Source: an uncultured Collinsella sp. (lineage in GTDB: Bacteria > Actinomycetota > Coriobacteriia > Coriobacteriales > Coriobacteriaceae). Taken from it: a DNA stretch of 64,000 bases. Location: the NCBI GenBank assembly GCA_900541025.1, contig UQIL01000006.1:33454-97453 (forward strand). The letters are read 5' to 3'. The position numbers and the translations under genes are program-made. The first letter of the stretch is position 1; every line of letters begins with the position of its first letter. This document shows positions 24,794-33,238 of this stretch, in pieces. The notes beneath the pieces are model-generated. The model did no database searches. It had not been told where the DNA came from and worked only from the letters and a program-made list of their open reading frames with translations.

Positions 24794-24938
24794 AAACCTA
24801 TTTCGACTCGTCAATAGCTCGAAACCGATTTCGTGCAGTTATTTTACGAATTCTGCAAACAATTTCGGTAAACGGTCGATTTTTGGCTGCGAATAGGAGC
24901 ATAATCAAAGTCCCGATTGGATGTATTGGGATTACGGC

Positions 24939-24967
24939 AAGCCGCTCGGGTCGTTCCCGGGCGGCTT
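24939..24967 (+). promoter_or_regulatory. Stable leader hairpin upstream of ldh
   Basis: A 12-bp stem (24939-24950 with 24956-24967, one G-U) with loop TCGTT, followed by GTTTGTGG. It lies about 27 bases before the ldh start. It could be a weak terminator/attenuator or an mRNA-stabilising 5' structure. Confidence 0.45.
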
Positions 24968-24994
24968 GTTTGTGGAGAGAGATGGGAGTTTCTA

Positions 24995-25945
24995 ATGGTT
25001 AACGAGAAGAAGGTCGCTATTGTCGGTTGCGGTTTCGTCGGTTCGTCTTCGGCGTTCGCTCTGATGCAGAGCGGTCTGTTCTCCGAGATGGTCCTCATCG
25101 ACGTGGACAAGAACCGCGCCGAGGGTGAGGCTCTGGATATCGCGCACGGCATGACGTTTGCCGAGCCGATGAAGATCTACGCCGGCGATTATTCCGATGT
25201 CGCCGACGCCGCCATGATCGTCGTCACCGCTGGCGCTGCCCAGAAGCCCGGTGAGACCCGCCTGGACCTGGTCAACAAGAACGTCAACATCTTTAAGTCC
25301 ATTATCCCCGAGATTAAGAAGTCCGGCTTCGACGGCATTCTGCTAATCGTCTCCAACCCGGTTGATGTTCTGACCTATGCTGCCATCAAGATGTCCGGCC
25401 TGCCCGAGGGCCATGTCATCGGCTCCGGCACCGTGCTCGACACTGGCCGTCTGCAGCAGATGCTTGGTGCCCACGTCGAGGTTGACCCGCGCGACGTTCA
25501 GGCCTATGTCATGGGTGAGCACGGCGACTCCGAGTTTGTCGCTTGGTCCAGCGCCCAGGTTGCCGGCGTGCCGCTGAACACCTTCTGCGAGCTTCACGGC
25601 CACCTGGAGCATGAGGCTGCCGAGAAGCGCATCGCCGAGGACGTTAAGAACTCCGCCTACACCATCATCGAGAAGAAGCACGCCACCTACTACGGCGTCG
25701 CCATGGCCGTTAAGCGCATCTGCACCGCTGTCATGCGTGATGAGCAGACCGTTCTGCCCGTTTCCTCGCTCATGGTGGGCGAGTATGGCCTGTCCGATCT
25801 GGCCATCTCCATGCCGACGGTCGTTGGCCGCGACGGCGTCGTCTGCCGCGTCCCCGTGCCGCTGAACGATGACGAGCAGCATGAGCTCACCGCCTCCGCC
25901 AAGGCCCTCAAGGACATCATCGACAGCGTCGATTTCTCCTGCTAA
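24995..25945 (+). CDS. ldh: L-lactate dehydrogenase
   Basis: A 316-residue NAD-dependent L-LDH that reduces pyruvate to lactate. The Rossmann loop is VAIVGCGFVGSSSAFAL, the NAD-specific Asp is at the end of VLIDVDKN, the substrate Arg is in AAQKPGETRLDL, VSNPVDVLTY is conserved and the catalytic His lies in VMGEHGDSEF. GAGAGATGGGAG precedes ATG 24995. It is monocistronic with its own terminator. With ackA and pta in the same window it fits a fermentative metabolism. Confidence 0.93.
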   Translation: MVNEKKVAIVGCGFVGSSSAFALMQSGLFSEMVLIDVDKNRAEGEALDIAHGMTFAEPMKIYAGDYSDVADAAMIVVTAGAAQKPGETRLDLVNKNVNIFKSIIPEIKKSGFDGILLIVSNPVDVLTYAAIKMSGLPEGHVIGSGTVLDTGRLQQMLGAHVEVDPRDVQAYVMGEHGDSEFVAWSSAQVAGVPLNTFCELHGHLEHEAAEKRIAEDVKNSAYTIIEKKHATYYGVAMAVKRICTAVMRDEQTVLPVSSLMVGEYGLSDLAISMPTVVGRDGVVCRVPVPLNDDEQHELTASAKALKDIIDSVDFSC

Positions 25946-25975
25946 ATAAGGCTCGTTTGCCAGCAAGCTACAATG

Positions 25976-26011
25976 AAGGCGCTCAGGCCCCACGGCCCGG
26001 GCGCCTTTTTT
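25976..26011 (+). terminator. Terminator after ldh
   Basis: Outer stem AAGGCGC/GCGCCTT (25976-25982 with 26001-26007), an inner GGCC stem, then T residues to 26011. It directly abuts the long inverted repeat at 26011-26085. Confidence 0.85.
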
Positions 26012-26085
26012 GGTGCATTTGGGTCAGGTTTGTTTGCACCAAAAGGGGCGCGATTGGTGCAAACGAACCTGACCCCAATGCACCA
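26011..26085. repeat. Long 31-bp inverted repeat (REP-like hairpin)
   Basis: 26011-26041 pairs with 26055-26085 over 31 bases with two mismatches, around a 13-base loop. The arms contain GGGTCAGGTT and TTTGCACCA. Related words (GGTGCAAAGGGG, TGGTGCATTGGGG) recur at 27268-27297, flanking the same gene. It is 17 bases from the next start codon. Confidence 0.7.
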
Positions 26086-26102
26086 TTGTTGATGGGAGGG
26101 CC

Positions 26103-27263
26103 ATGTCGGATTCGCCTAACTTTTTGACCTATGCCCAGACGGCGTTTGATTCGTTTGAGGAGCGGACGTTCTGCGCGGTGGACAGCCTGGTGTTTGCATG
26201 GCTGTCGTATTTGCGCTTGCCGGGGGATATGCCGGAGCTTGCCGGCTGGCAGGGACTGGACGTGCGCGAGCTTCTGCGCGCGGAGTGCTACCCGGAGATG
26301 ATTGGCGACCTGTGGGATCCGGAGGGGAGCCGTGCCTTACTGGAGGCTGTGGCGGCAAGCCCTCGCTACCGTGGCGTGCGCGTGTGCGGTTATCGTGCCG
26401 TGAGCGATGTGGTGGCGACAGAGCAGTTTGCAGCCATGGCGTTCCGGTTTCCGGCGGGGTTTAGTTATCTTTCCTTCCGGGGGACCGACAGCACGATTGT
26501 GGGCTGGAAAGAGGACTTTAACATGGCTTTCCGGTGTCCTGTGCCGGCCCAGGAATCTGCGGCGCGCTATGTGGACGAGGCGGTGGCCGCGATTGATGGT
26601 CCGCTCTTGTGCGGAGGCCATTCCAAGGGCGGAAACTTGGCGGTGTATGGCGCGGCGATGTGCTCTGACGCTGCTGGCGACCGGATCGAACGGGCCTTCT
26701 CCCACGATGGCCCCGGCTTTGTCGAGGAGTTCCTGAGCGGTGACGCCTTCGCAGGTCTTTCCGGCCGCATCGACAAGACCCTGCCCCAGTCTTCGATTTT
26801 CGGCATGATGTTCGAGACACAGGAAGATTACGCCATTGTCGAGAGCACCGAATTCAGTCTGCTGCAGCACAATCCCTTTAGCTGGGTCGTTGACGGCTAC
26901 GACTTTGTGTATTGCGAGCGTCTGTCTGCCGGCGCTCGATACGTCGATAGCTCTATTCGCGAGATGCTGCTTGCAGTGGGGCCTGCCGAGCGCGAGCGCT
27001 TTGTAGATGCGTTGTTCTCCGTGTTTGAAGCCACAGGGGCCGAACGGTTCGCAGATATCGCAGGGAATTTGCGCGAGAGCCTGCCGGTGATGCTCCAGGC
27101 TGCTCAGAGCTTCGACAAAGATACGCGCCGTTTCATCTCGCAGACCGTCGTCGCAATTCTTAAATGCGCCCTGCTGCCCAAGCGTTCCGAGCTCAACGTT
27201 CCTGCTGCCGGCAAGAGCCTGGCAGAGCAGCTCGAGGCGTGGCAGTCCGAGCTCCTGCGCTAA
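26103..27263 (+). CDS. Mbeg1-like (DUF2974) alpha/beta-hydrolase-fold protein
   Basis: A 386-residue protein with SYLSFRGTDSTIVGWKEDFNMAF (oxyanion region) and the nucleophile elbow GGHSKGGNLAVYGA at about residues 173-186, both standard for the Mbeg1-like/DUF2974 family. The family resembles lipases, but substrates are unknown. GGGAGGGCC lies directly before the ATG. Palindromic repeats bracket the gene on both sides. No signal peptide is present, so it is predicted to be cytoplasmic. Confidence 0.82.
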   Translation: MSDSPNFLTYAQTAFDSFEERTFCAVDSLVFAWLSYLRLPGDMPELAGWQGLDVRELLRAECYPEMIGDLWDPEGSRALLEAVAASPRYRGVRVCGYRAVSDVVATEQFAAMAFRFPAGFSYLSFRGTDSTIVGWKEDFNMAFRCPVPAQESAARYVDEAVAAIDGPLLCGGHSKGGNLAVYGAAMCSDAAGDRIERAFSHDGPGFVEEFLSGDAFAGLSGRIDKTLPQSSIFGMMFETQEDYAIVESTEFSLLQHNPFSWVVDGYDFVYCERLSAGARYVDSSIREMLLAVGPAERERFVDALFSVFEATGAERFADIAGNLRESLPVMLQAAQSFDKDTRRFISQTVVAILKCALLPKRSELNVPAAGKSLAEQLEAWQSELLR

Positions 27264-27354
27264 CGCTGGTGCAAAGGGGCATGTTGGTGCATTGGGGCGG
27301 GCACGACCGCTATACTGATTCGTGCTGAAATCGATCTAGAACGGAATGCCGTAT

Positions 27355-28359
27355 ATGAAAATCAATCACGCAATCCTGCATATCCTGGACTTTGACTCGG
27401 CCGTCAACGTCATGAGCCAGCGCGAGCTCGATATCGAGAGCCGCACCGTGCGCAACTTCGTGACCACGCATCTGCGTCGCGCCCGCACGTCTGCCGATAA
27501 CAAGCGCGCCACGTTTGCCGAGAACTCCGCATTCGGCGGTGAGCTCAAGGGCTATTTCTTTGGCGAGCGCGAATTCGTGGACCTGTCGCAGCAGATTGCG
27601 GAGTTCATCTCCTCGGAGCTTGCCAAGGCCGAAAAGGCCGAGTCTACCGACGTGCTTGTGGCGGACTTTGACGACGATGAGGACGCCCGCTGGTTTGCTG
27701 TCATGTTACTTGGGTCCAAGCAGGCCTTTATGCACGAGGTGGGCCGCGAGGAGGGCGAGGTGCGCAACGACATCGCGCGCCACTATGCTATTCTGCCGAA
27801 TCCTTCCCAAAAGGTGCCGAGCTACGCCATCGTGCGCGCGAGCACCATGGAGATCGGCTACGTGGACAAGAAGCGCAAGATCGCCGGCGAGGACCGCATG
27901 CTTATTCCTGACGGCCTGCTGCAGTGCGATACGGGCGTGTCGGGCAAGGAGATTATCGACACCGTGACGCGCGTGGTCGAGGAGGTTGCCGAGGAGCACG
28001 GCGCCAATACGGCCGTGGCGCTCGCCAAGGTCAAAGCCGCTGTTGCCGAGAAGGTCGAAGACGACGAGGAACTGCCGCCTTGGGATATCGTCGACGAGGT
28101 CTTTGAGGACGAGCCGGTCATCAAAGAGAGCGTTCGTGCGGCATTGACCGAGGAAAAGGTGCCCGAGCGCGTGCCCGTGGAGCGTAAACAGGTCGAGCGT
28201 GCGGCCGTGCGCAATCATAAGATTCGAACCGATACGGGTATCGAGATCAGCTTCCCGGCCGAGATGGGCTCGAACTCCGAGTATATCGAGTTCGTCAACG
28301 AGCCCAACGGCCTCATCTCCATCGAGCTCAAGAACATCGGAAGCATCGAGAACCGATAG
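27355..28359 (+). CDS. Nucleoid-associated protein, YejK/NdpA-like
   Basis: A 334-residue protein similar to the 37-kDa nucleoid-associated family: MKINHAILHILDF at the N-terminus, GYFFGEREFVDLSQQIAEFI, FVVxLLGSKQAF-like MLLGSKQAFMHEV and the charged C-terminal half. Such proteins bind the nucleoid; their function is poorly known. ATG 27355 is preferred to ATG 27346, because the ACGGA site abuts the latter. An extended palindrome that starts the next transcript lies 24 bases after its stop. Confidence 0.78.
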   Translation: MKINHAILHILDFDSAVNVMSQRELDIESRTVRNFVTTHLRRARTSADNKRATFAENSAFGGELKGYFFGEREFVDLSQQIAEFISSELAKAEKAESTDVLVADFDDDEDARWFAVMLLGSKQAFMHEVGREEGEVRNDIARHYAILPNPSQKVPSYAIVRASTMEIGYVDKKRKIAGEDRMLIPDGLLQCDTGVSGKEIIDTVTRVVEEVAEEHGANTAVALAKVKAAVAEKVEDDEELPPWDIVDEVFEDEPVIKESVRAALTEEKVPERVPVERKQVERAAVRNHKIRTDTGIEISFPAEMGSNSEYIEFVNEPNGLISIELKNIGSIENR

Positions 28360-28382
28360 CGCAATAGTTTCTTCCAAAGAGA

Positions 28383-28428
28383 AATCTGGATTATATTTTG
28401 AAGTATACTTTGAAATATAATCCAGATT
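28383..28428 (+). promoter_or_regulatory. 46-bp palindromic operator/promoter of the toxin-antitoxin pair
   Basis: 28383-28398 and 28413-28428 are perfect 16-bp inverted repeats (AATCTGGATTATATTT). Centred between them is a second perfect palindrome AAGTATACTT (28401-28410), flanked symmetrically by TG. The AT-rich DNA contains several -10-like words. As RNA the same sequence is a hairpin followed by ATTTTTTT (28429-28436), so it may also terminate the upstream gene. Confidence 0.75.
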
Positions 28429-28446
28429 ATTTTTTTGGAGGTACAA

Positions 28447-28797
28447 ATGTCCCCACTTGTTCTGGAAAAGCCGGTGTTTACAAAAGATCAGGTAGTTTCT
28501 GCCACCGAAGCGAGCAAGTCCTTATCTGCCGTTCGCAAGCGCGCTAAGCGCGCGCCGCAGTTTATCGCCGATCATAACGATATCGATACCGTGATTATCG
28601 ACTACGCCGCCTATGAGGAAATGTACGGCGCCCTACAGTACCTTCGCGAACTTGAGCTTGATCGTATTGCGGCAGATCGAATCAAAAACGGACCGCATGA
28701 GTTTATTCCGTTTGAAGATACCCTGACTCCTGAGGAGCTCGCGGAGTTCGAATCGATGGACTCCGACGCGATTTCGGATGAGGATCTTTTCGAATGA
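28447..28797 (+). CDS. Antitoxin, Phd/YefM-like
   Basis: A 116-residue acidic protein. Residues about 10-60 (VVSATEASKSLSAVRKRAKRAP then VIIDYAAYEEMYGALQYL) look like the Phd/YefM DNA-binding and dimerisation domain, and the acidic tail would neutralise the toxin. GGAGGTACAA precedes ATG 28447. The stop overlaps the toxin start as ATGA at 28794, standard for a type II module. It most likely represses its own promoter at the palindrome 28383-28428. Confidence 0.82.
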   Translation: MSPLVLEKPVFTKDQVVSATEASKSLSAVRKRAKRAPQFIADHNDIDTVIIDYAAYEEMYGALQYLRELELDRIAADRIKNGPHEFIPFEDTLTPEELAEFESMDSDAISDEDLFE

Positions 28798-29138
28798 GCG
28801 GGCACTTTGTCGTCGGCTTTTTGAATCGAGACGTCGAGAAGGAATATCAAAAACTAGATGGTTCTCAGCGAAGGCTCGTCCGCATTGCAGTGGCGAAATT
28901 AAAGACGCGCGCCGATGAAATCGGAACGCCGCTTCACGGTGAGCTTGCCGGCTGCAAAAAGATTAAATGGAGAAAGGCGGGACTCCGAATGGTATTTCGA
29001 ATTCGAGAGGACGGAACGGTTGAGATTGCCGAGATCGTTGCAATAGGTCGACGCGACCGTTCAGAGGTCTATAAGACGGCTGCCGATCGTTTGTCGAAGC
29101 ATCCAGCCATGGTCGAATACGACGGAACCTTGAGATAA
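28794..29138 (+). CDS. RelE/ParE-superfamily toxin
   Basis: A 114-residue basic protein of the RelE/ParE fold: VEKEYQKLDGSQRRLVRIAVAKLKTRA (helices), GTPLHGELAGCKKIKWRKAGLRMVFRI (central strands with Lys/Arg) and VEIAEIVAIGRRDRSEVYKTAADRL. RelE relatives cleave mRNA on the ribosome. It is read from the same transcript as the antitoxin, with a four-base overlap, and ends in a strong terminator. Target specificity cannot be told. Confidence 0.82.
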   Translation: MSGHFVVGFLNRDVEKEYQKLDGSQRRLVRIAVAKLKTRADEIGTPLHGELAGCKKIKWRKAGLRMVFRIREDGTVEIAEIVAIGRRDRSEVYKTAADRLSKHPAMVEYDGTLR

Positions 29139-29141
29139 AGA

Positions 29142-29177
29142 AGGCCGAAGCCCTGGTTGGGGCTTCGGCCTTTGTTG
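29142..29177 (+). terminator. Terminator after the toxin gene
   Basis: A perfect 13-bp stem (29142-29154 with 29161-29173), loop TGGTTG, followed by TGTTGTTTTT. Confidence 0.88.
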
Positions 29178-29228
29178 TTTTTAGCTTGGTTGCTGACATT
29201 GCGCCGCAGGTTGAGCATGCGTCAGCGA

Positions 29229-29326
29229 AAACGCCCCAGAGCGAGCAAGGTGACGTGAAAGAGGAGGGCATTGACCTTCTGGTCATGCCCGACGATTGAA
29301 CGTCAGATTGCCGTTCTGGGGCGTTT
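29229..29326 (-). ncRNA. Structured element family, copy 3 (3' of dapH)
   Basis: Read on the minus strand: outer stem of 12 bp (29315-29326 with 29229-29240, including the P2 CCCCA/TGGGG pair), P3 TGACGT/ACGTCA (29300-29305 with 29251-29256), and P4 hairpin 29281-29290 with 29266-29276 closed by AGAA with one bulge. The conserved GTTCA, CGTCG and CTCCTCTTTC loop words are present. P3 differs from copies 1 and 2 but stays fully paired. Confidence 0.6.
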
Positions 29327-29339
29327 GCAGCGTCGAGGC

Positions 29340-29367
29340 GTTACGCGGTTTGGTAAAACCGCGTAAC
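29340..29367. repeat. Palindrome GTTACGCGGTTT / AAACCGCGTAAC, copy 2
   Basis: A 12-bp stem (29340-29351 with 29356-29367) identical to the one at 18718-18744, starting one base from the dapH stop codon. On the minus strand it is followed by CCTCGACGCTGC, again as in copy 1. Confidence 0.75.
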
Positions 29368-29368
29368 C

Positions 29369-30088
29369 TTAAAGTTGGCGCAGACCTTCCTCGAGACCGG
29401 TCTTGCTGTCGGTCTTCTCGTCGCGCATCTTGATGACGCGGGCGGGAATGCCGGCCACGACGGCGCCGGCGGGGACGTCCTCGACGCACACGGCACCGGC
29501 GGCCACGACGGCGCCCTTGCCCACGCGCACGCCCTCCAGGACCACGGCGTTGGCGCCAATCATGACATCGTCCTCGACGATGACGGGCGTGGCGCTGGCG
29601 GGCTCCACGACGCCTGCCAGCACGGTGCCGGCGCCGATGTGGCAGTTCTTACCCACGGTGGCGCGACCGCCCAGCACGGCGCCCATATCGATCATGGAAC
29701 CCTCGCCGATAACGGAGCCGATGTTGATGATGGCGCCCATCATGATGACGGCACGGTCGCCAATCTCGACGCGGTCGCGGATGATCGCGCCCGGCTCGAT
29801 GCGGGCGTTGATGCCCTTAAGGTCGAGCATGGGCACGGCGGAGTTGCGGCAATCGTTTTCAACGTCGTAGTAATCGATGGAGTCGGCGTTGGCGTCCAGG
29901 ATGGCCTTAAGCTCATCCCAGTCGCCAAAGACGGTCTTGCCACGACGACCGCCGTAGACATGTGCGTTGCCCCAGGCAACCTTCATGCCCGGCTTCTCGC
30001 GCACGTACAGCTTGACGGGCGTCTTTTTGGGCGCGGTGGCGATGTAGTTGATAATCTCCTGTGCATCCATCTCGGCTGCGTTGCTCAT
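29369..30088 (-). CDS. dapH: Tetrahydrodipicolinate N-acetyltransferase
   Basis: A 239-residue left-handed beta-helix acyltransferase. The N-terminal DapH domain ([23 protein letters not shown]) is followed by hexapeptide repeats from about residue 90 ([34 protein letters not shown]) and the C-terminal [15 protein letters not shown]. It acetylates tetrahydrodipicolinate in the acetylase branch to L,L-diaminopimelate. AAAGGAGAGA precedes the ATG. It is the last gene of the lysA-dapA, dapB, dapH cluster. Confidence 0.93.
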   Translation of the reverse strand: MSNAAEMDAQEIINYIATAPKKTPVKLYVREKPGMKVAWGNAHVYGGRRGKTVFGDWDELKAILDANADSIDYYDVENDCRNSAVPMLDLKGINARIEPGAIIRDRVEIGDRAVIMMGAIINIGSVIGEGSMIDMGAVLGGRATVGKNCHIGAGTVLAGVVEPASATPVIVEDDVMIGANAVVLEGVRVGKGAVVAAGAVCVEDVPAGAVVAGIPARVIKMRDEKTDSKTGLEEGLRQL

Positions 30089-30127
30089 TTGCTATCTCTC
30101 CTTTGGGTGGATTCGGTTGATACCCGG

Positions 30128-30868
30128 TTAGGCAAACATGACCTTGTCGAACGTATAGAAGCCGGGTTCGCGGGTGACGAGCTTCTGCGCGGCTGCCAAG
30201 GCGCCGTTGACAAAGATCTGACGGCTCGTGGCGCGGTGGGTGAGCGTGACCTCCTCGTCCTGGCCAAAGAAACTAACCTCGTGTACGCCGGCGACGGTGC
30301 CGCCGCGCAGCGAGTGCATTCCGATCTCCTTGGGGCCACGCGCGCCGCACATGCCCTCGCGGCCATAGACGGGGTGGTAGCCTGCCTCGGGTTCAGCTTC
30401 GACGACGGCGTCGAGCAGTAGCTTGGCGGTGCCGCTCGGGGCGTCGACCTTTTGGTTGTGGTGCGTCTCGACGATCTCGCAGTCAAAGCCGGGCAGCTCG
30501 CGTGTGGCCTGGGCCACTAGATGACGCAGGGCTGCGATGCCGATGGAGTAATTGCCCGAGTGCATAACGCGGGTGTTCTGGCCCAGCTCACGCAGGCGGT
30601 CCATCTGCTCAGGTGAATAGCCCGTGGTGCCGGAAACGAGTGCGGCGCCCGTGCGCTCGACATAGGCGACGACGGCATCGAAGGTCACGACGTTCGAGAA
30701 GTCGATAATCACATCGGCAGCCGGTGCGTTCTCGAGCTCGCTCAAATCGAAGCCAATCTGGGCCACGATATCAAAAACGGGCTGACCGGCGGCGTCGACA
30801 ATGCCCTCGGCGGTAGTGCGGATGAGCGAGCCCATGCGGCCCGTTCCCATAATGACGGTCTTAATCAA
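30128..30868 (-). CDS. dapB: 4-hydroxy-tetrahydrodipicolinate reductase
   Basis: A 246-residue NAD(P)H-dependent reductase. The Rossmann loop VIMGTGRMGSLI, VIIDFSNV, SGTTGY, HSGNYSIGIAAL, and the catalytic ETHHNQKVDAPSGTAKLL are all present. It appears to start with TTG at 30868, inside the last codons of the upstream dapA reading frame (8-base overlap), so translation is coupled. The dapH gene follows after 39 bases. Confidence 0.93.
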   Translation of the reverse strand: MIKTVIMGTGRMGSLIRTTAEGIVDAAGQPVFDIVAQIGFDLSELENAPAADVIIDFSNVVTFDAVVAYVERTGAALVSGTTGYSPEQMDRLRELGQNTRVMHSGNYSIGIAALRHLVAQATRELPGFDCEIVETHHNQKVDAPSGTAKLLLDAVVEAEPEAGYHPVYGREGMCGARGPKEIGMHSLRGGTVAGVHEVSFFGQDEEVTLTHRATSRQIFVNGALAAAQKLVTREPGFYTFDKVMFA

Positions 30869-33170
30869 GTAGACCAGCTCCCTTCAGAGCATCGGTAAGT
30901 GCGGCTCGCGTGTCGTTGGCCATGGGGCACAGCGGCATGCGGTAGTTTGCCTCGATCATATCCATCTGAGCGAGCGCCTCTTTGACGGGGATGGGGTTGA
31001 CCTCACTAAAGAGGGCATTGATGAGCGGCTGGCCGGCAATTTGGATATCGCGGGCACGTGCCACGTCACCGTCCAAATAGGCGCGGCACATGTCATGCAC
31101 GAGCTGCGGCTGAACGTCTGCCCACACGCTGATGGTGCCCGAGGCGCCCAGGCTCATGAGCGGCACGGTGAGGGCATCCTCGCCCGAGTACATGCGGAAA
31201 TCGTCGGACAGCAGGTGGGCGATCTTGGCCGCGTAGGCGACGTTGCCCGAGGCCTCCTTGATGCCCATGATGTTGGGGTGCGCGGCTAGGCGCTCTACGT
31301 TGCGCTCGCTGATACCGCAGCCGCAGCGGCCGGGGATGTTGTACAGGATGCAGGGGATGTCAACGGCATCGGCGACGGTCTTAAAGTGCTGATAGATACC
31401 CTCTTCGTTGGACTTGTTGTAGTAGGGGGTAATGAGCAGCAGGCCGTCGGCTCCCAAGCCCTGGTAAGTAAGCGACTTGGTGAGCATGGTCTGCGTGGAG
31501 TTGGAGCCTGAGCCGGCGATGACGGGGACGCGTCCTGCAACATGCTTGACCACCGCGGCGACGACGGAGTTGTCCTCGTCATCGGTCATCGTGGCACTCT
31601 CACCGGTGGTGCCCAGGGTGAGGATGGCATCGGTGCCATTTTGCAAGTGGAAATCGATAAGGCGCTCGAGCGCGTCAAAGTCGACGCTGCCGTCCTTTTT
31701 AAACGGCGTGACGAGGGCGACGATCGAGCCCTCGAGGTTGCGGATATCCATGTTCTTCTCCTTCGCCTCCGCGATCTGGATGCGTTTGTTCCATTGAGCT
31801 GCGACTGCCAGGCGCTCGTCTTGGGCGCGACGGCGGGCACTTTCGGCGCGCGACTTGGCCAGCAGCTCGCGGCCGCACGGCAGCACGTCGAGCGTGGCAA
31901 AGTAATCGCCCGGGCGCTCGGCGCGGCGGATGAGGTCGGCCGCGCCATCGGGGCGCAGCAGGACCTCGGCGGAGCGCAGACGTCCGTTGTAGTTGTAGCC
32001 CATGGAGTAGCCATGCGCACCGGTATCGTGGATTACAAGCAGGTCACCCATGTCGATATGCGGCAGCTTGCGATCGATAGCGAACTTGTCGTTGTTCTCG
32101 CATAGGTTGCCCGTGATGTCATAGGTGTTCGTGACGGGCGCTGTGGCCTTGTCGGCGCCGCCCGGCTGACCCATCACCGTAATGTGGTGGTAGGCGCCAT
32201 ACATGGCAGGGCGAATCAAATCGACGGCGCTTGCATCGACACCGATATAGTCCTTGTAGATCTGCTTCTCGTGGATGGCCTTGGTGACCAGGCAGCCGTA
32301 GGGGCCCAACATAAAGCGGCCCATCTCGGTGCAGATGGCCACATCGCCCATGCCGGCGGGAACCAGGATCTCGTCGTATGCCGCGTGTACTCCCTCGCCG
32401 ATGGCGCGAATGTCGTTGGCCTGCTGCTCAGGCAGGTAGGGGATGCCGACGCCGCCGGACAGATTGATGAAGGCGACGTGTGCGCCGATCTCGCGCTCCA
32501 GGCGTACGGCAAGCTCAAAGAGGATGCGCGCGAGCTTGGGGTAGTAGTCGTTGGTGACAGTGTTGCTGGCAAGGAATGCGTGGATGCCAAAGTCCTCGGC
32601 GCCCTTGGCCTTGAGCATGCGGAAGGCCTCGAAGAGCTGCTCGGTGGTCATGCCATATTTGGAGTCGCCCGGGTTGTCCATGATGCCGTTGGAGAGCTGG
32701 AACAGGCCGCCTGGATTAAAGCGGCAGCTGACCGTCTTGGGGATGGGCCCCGCAACGCGCTCAAAGAACTCGATGTGGCTGATGTCGTCAAAGTTGACGA
32801 TGGCACCCAGCTTGTCGGCGAGCTCAAAGTCGGCAGCCGGCGTGTCGTTGGACGAGAACATGATGTCGTGTCCCGTGATACCCAGCGAACGGGCGATCAT
32901 GAGCTCGGTATAGCTCGAGCAATCGCAGCCGCAGCCGTATTCGTTGAGAATGGAGATGAGCGCCGGGTTGGGGTTGGCCTTGACGGCAAAGTATTCCTTA
33001 AAGCCCGGGTTCCATGCAAAGGCGTCGCGCACTTCTTGCATGTTGCGGCGGATGCCCGCCTCGTCGTATAGATGAAACGGCGTGGGGAACTGCTCGACGA
33101 TATGCTCGAGTGTCTCTTTGTCCACAAACGGCTGCTTGGCCGCATATGCCTCGTTGGGGGTCAATGCCAT
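30861..33170 (-). CDS. lysA-dapA: Fused diaminopimelate decarboxylase (LysA) - dihydrodipicolinate synthase (DapA)
   Basis: One uninterrupted 769-residue frame joins the last and first dedicated enzymes of lysine synthesis. Residues 1 to about 435 are a LysA-like PLP decarboxylase (EYFAVKANPNP with the PLP Lys, the INLSGGVGIPY glycine loop, EMGRF, and DTGAHGYSMGYNYNGRLRSAEVLL). A charged linker follows (about 436-473). From Met474 there is a complete DapA of 296 residues (GSIVALVTPFKKDGSVD, GTTGES, ITPYYNK, GIKEASGN with the Schiff-base Lys). The Met474 codon (31751) is preceded by AAGGAG at ribosome-binding distance, so separate DapA could also be made. A lysine riboswitch lies upstream. Confidence 0.9.
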   Translation of the reverse strand: MALTPNEAYAAKQPFVDKETLEHIVEQFPTPFHLYDEAGIRRNMQEVRDAFAWNPGFKEYFAVKANPNPALISILNEYGCGCDCSSYTELMIARSLGITGHDIMFSSNDTPAADFELADKLGAIVNFDDISHIEFFERVAGPIPKTVSCRFNPGGLFQLSNGIMDNPGDSKYGMTTEQLFEAFRMLKAKGAEDFGIHAFLASNTVTNDYYPKLARILFELAVRLEREIGAHVAFINLSGGVGIPYLPEQQANDIRAIGEGVHAAYDEILVPAGMGDVAICTEMGRFMLGPYGCLVTKAIHEKQIYKDYIGVDASAVDLIRPAMYGAYHHITVMGQPGGADKATAPVTNTYDITGNLCENNDKFAIDRKLPHIDMGDLLVIHDTGAHGYSMGYNYNGRLRSAEVLLRPDGAADLIRRAERPGDYFATLDVLPCGRELLAKSRAESARRRAQDERLAVAAQWNKRIQIAEAKEKNMDIRNLEGSIVALVTPFKKDGSVDFDALERLIDFHLQNGTDAILTLGTTGESATMTDDEDNSVVAAVVKHVAGRVPVIAGSGSNSTQTMLTKSLTYQGLGADGLLLITPYYNKSNEEGIYQHFKTVADAVDIPCILYNIPGRCGCGISERNVERLAAHPNIMGIKEASGNVAYAAKIAHLLSDDFRMYSGEDALTVPLMSLGASGTISVWADVQPQLVHDMCRAYLDGDVARARDIQIAGQPLINALFSEVNPIPVKEALAQMDMIEANYRMPLCPMANDTRAALTDALKGAGLLD

Positions 33171-33238
33171 GTCCCGTAAACCTCGCTATCCAGACGGCGC
33201 CATCTGCGCATCGAATCCGCATAACGTGGACCCAATGT

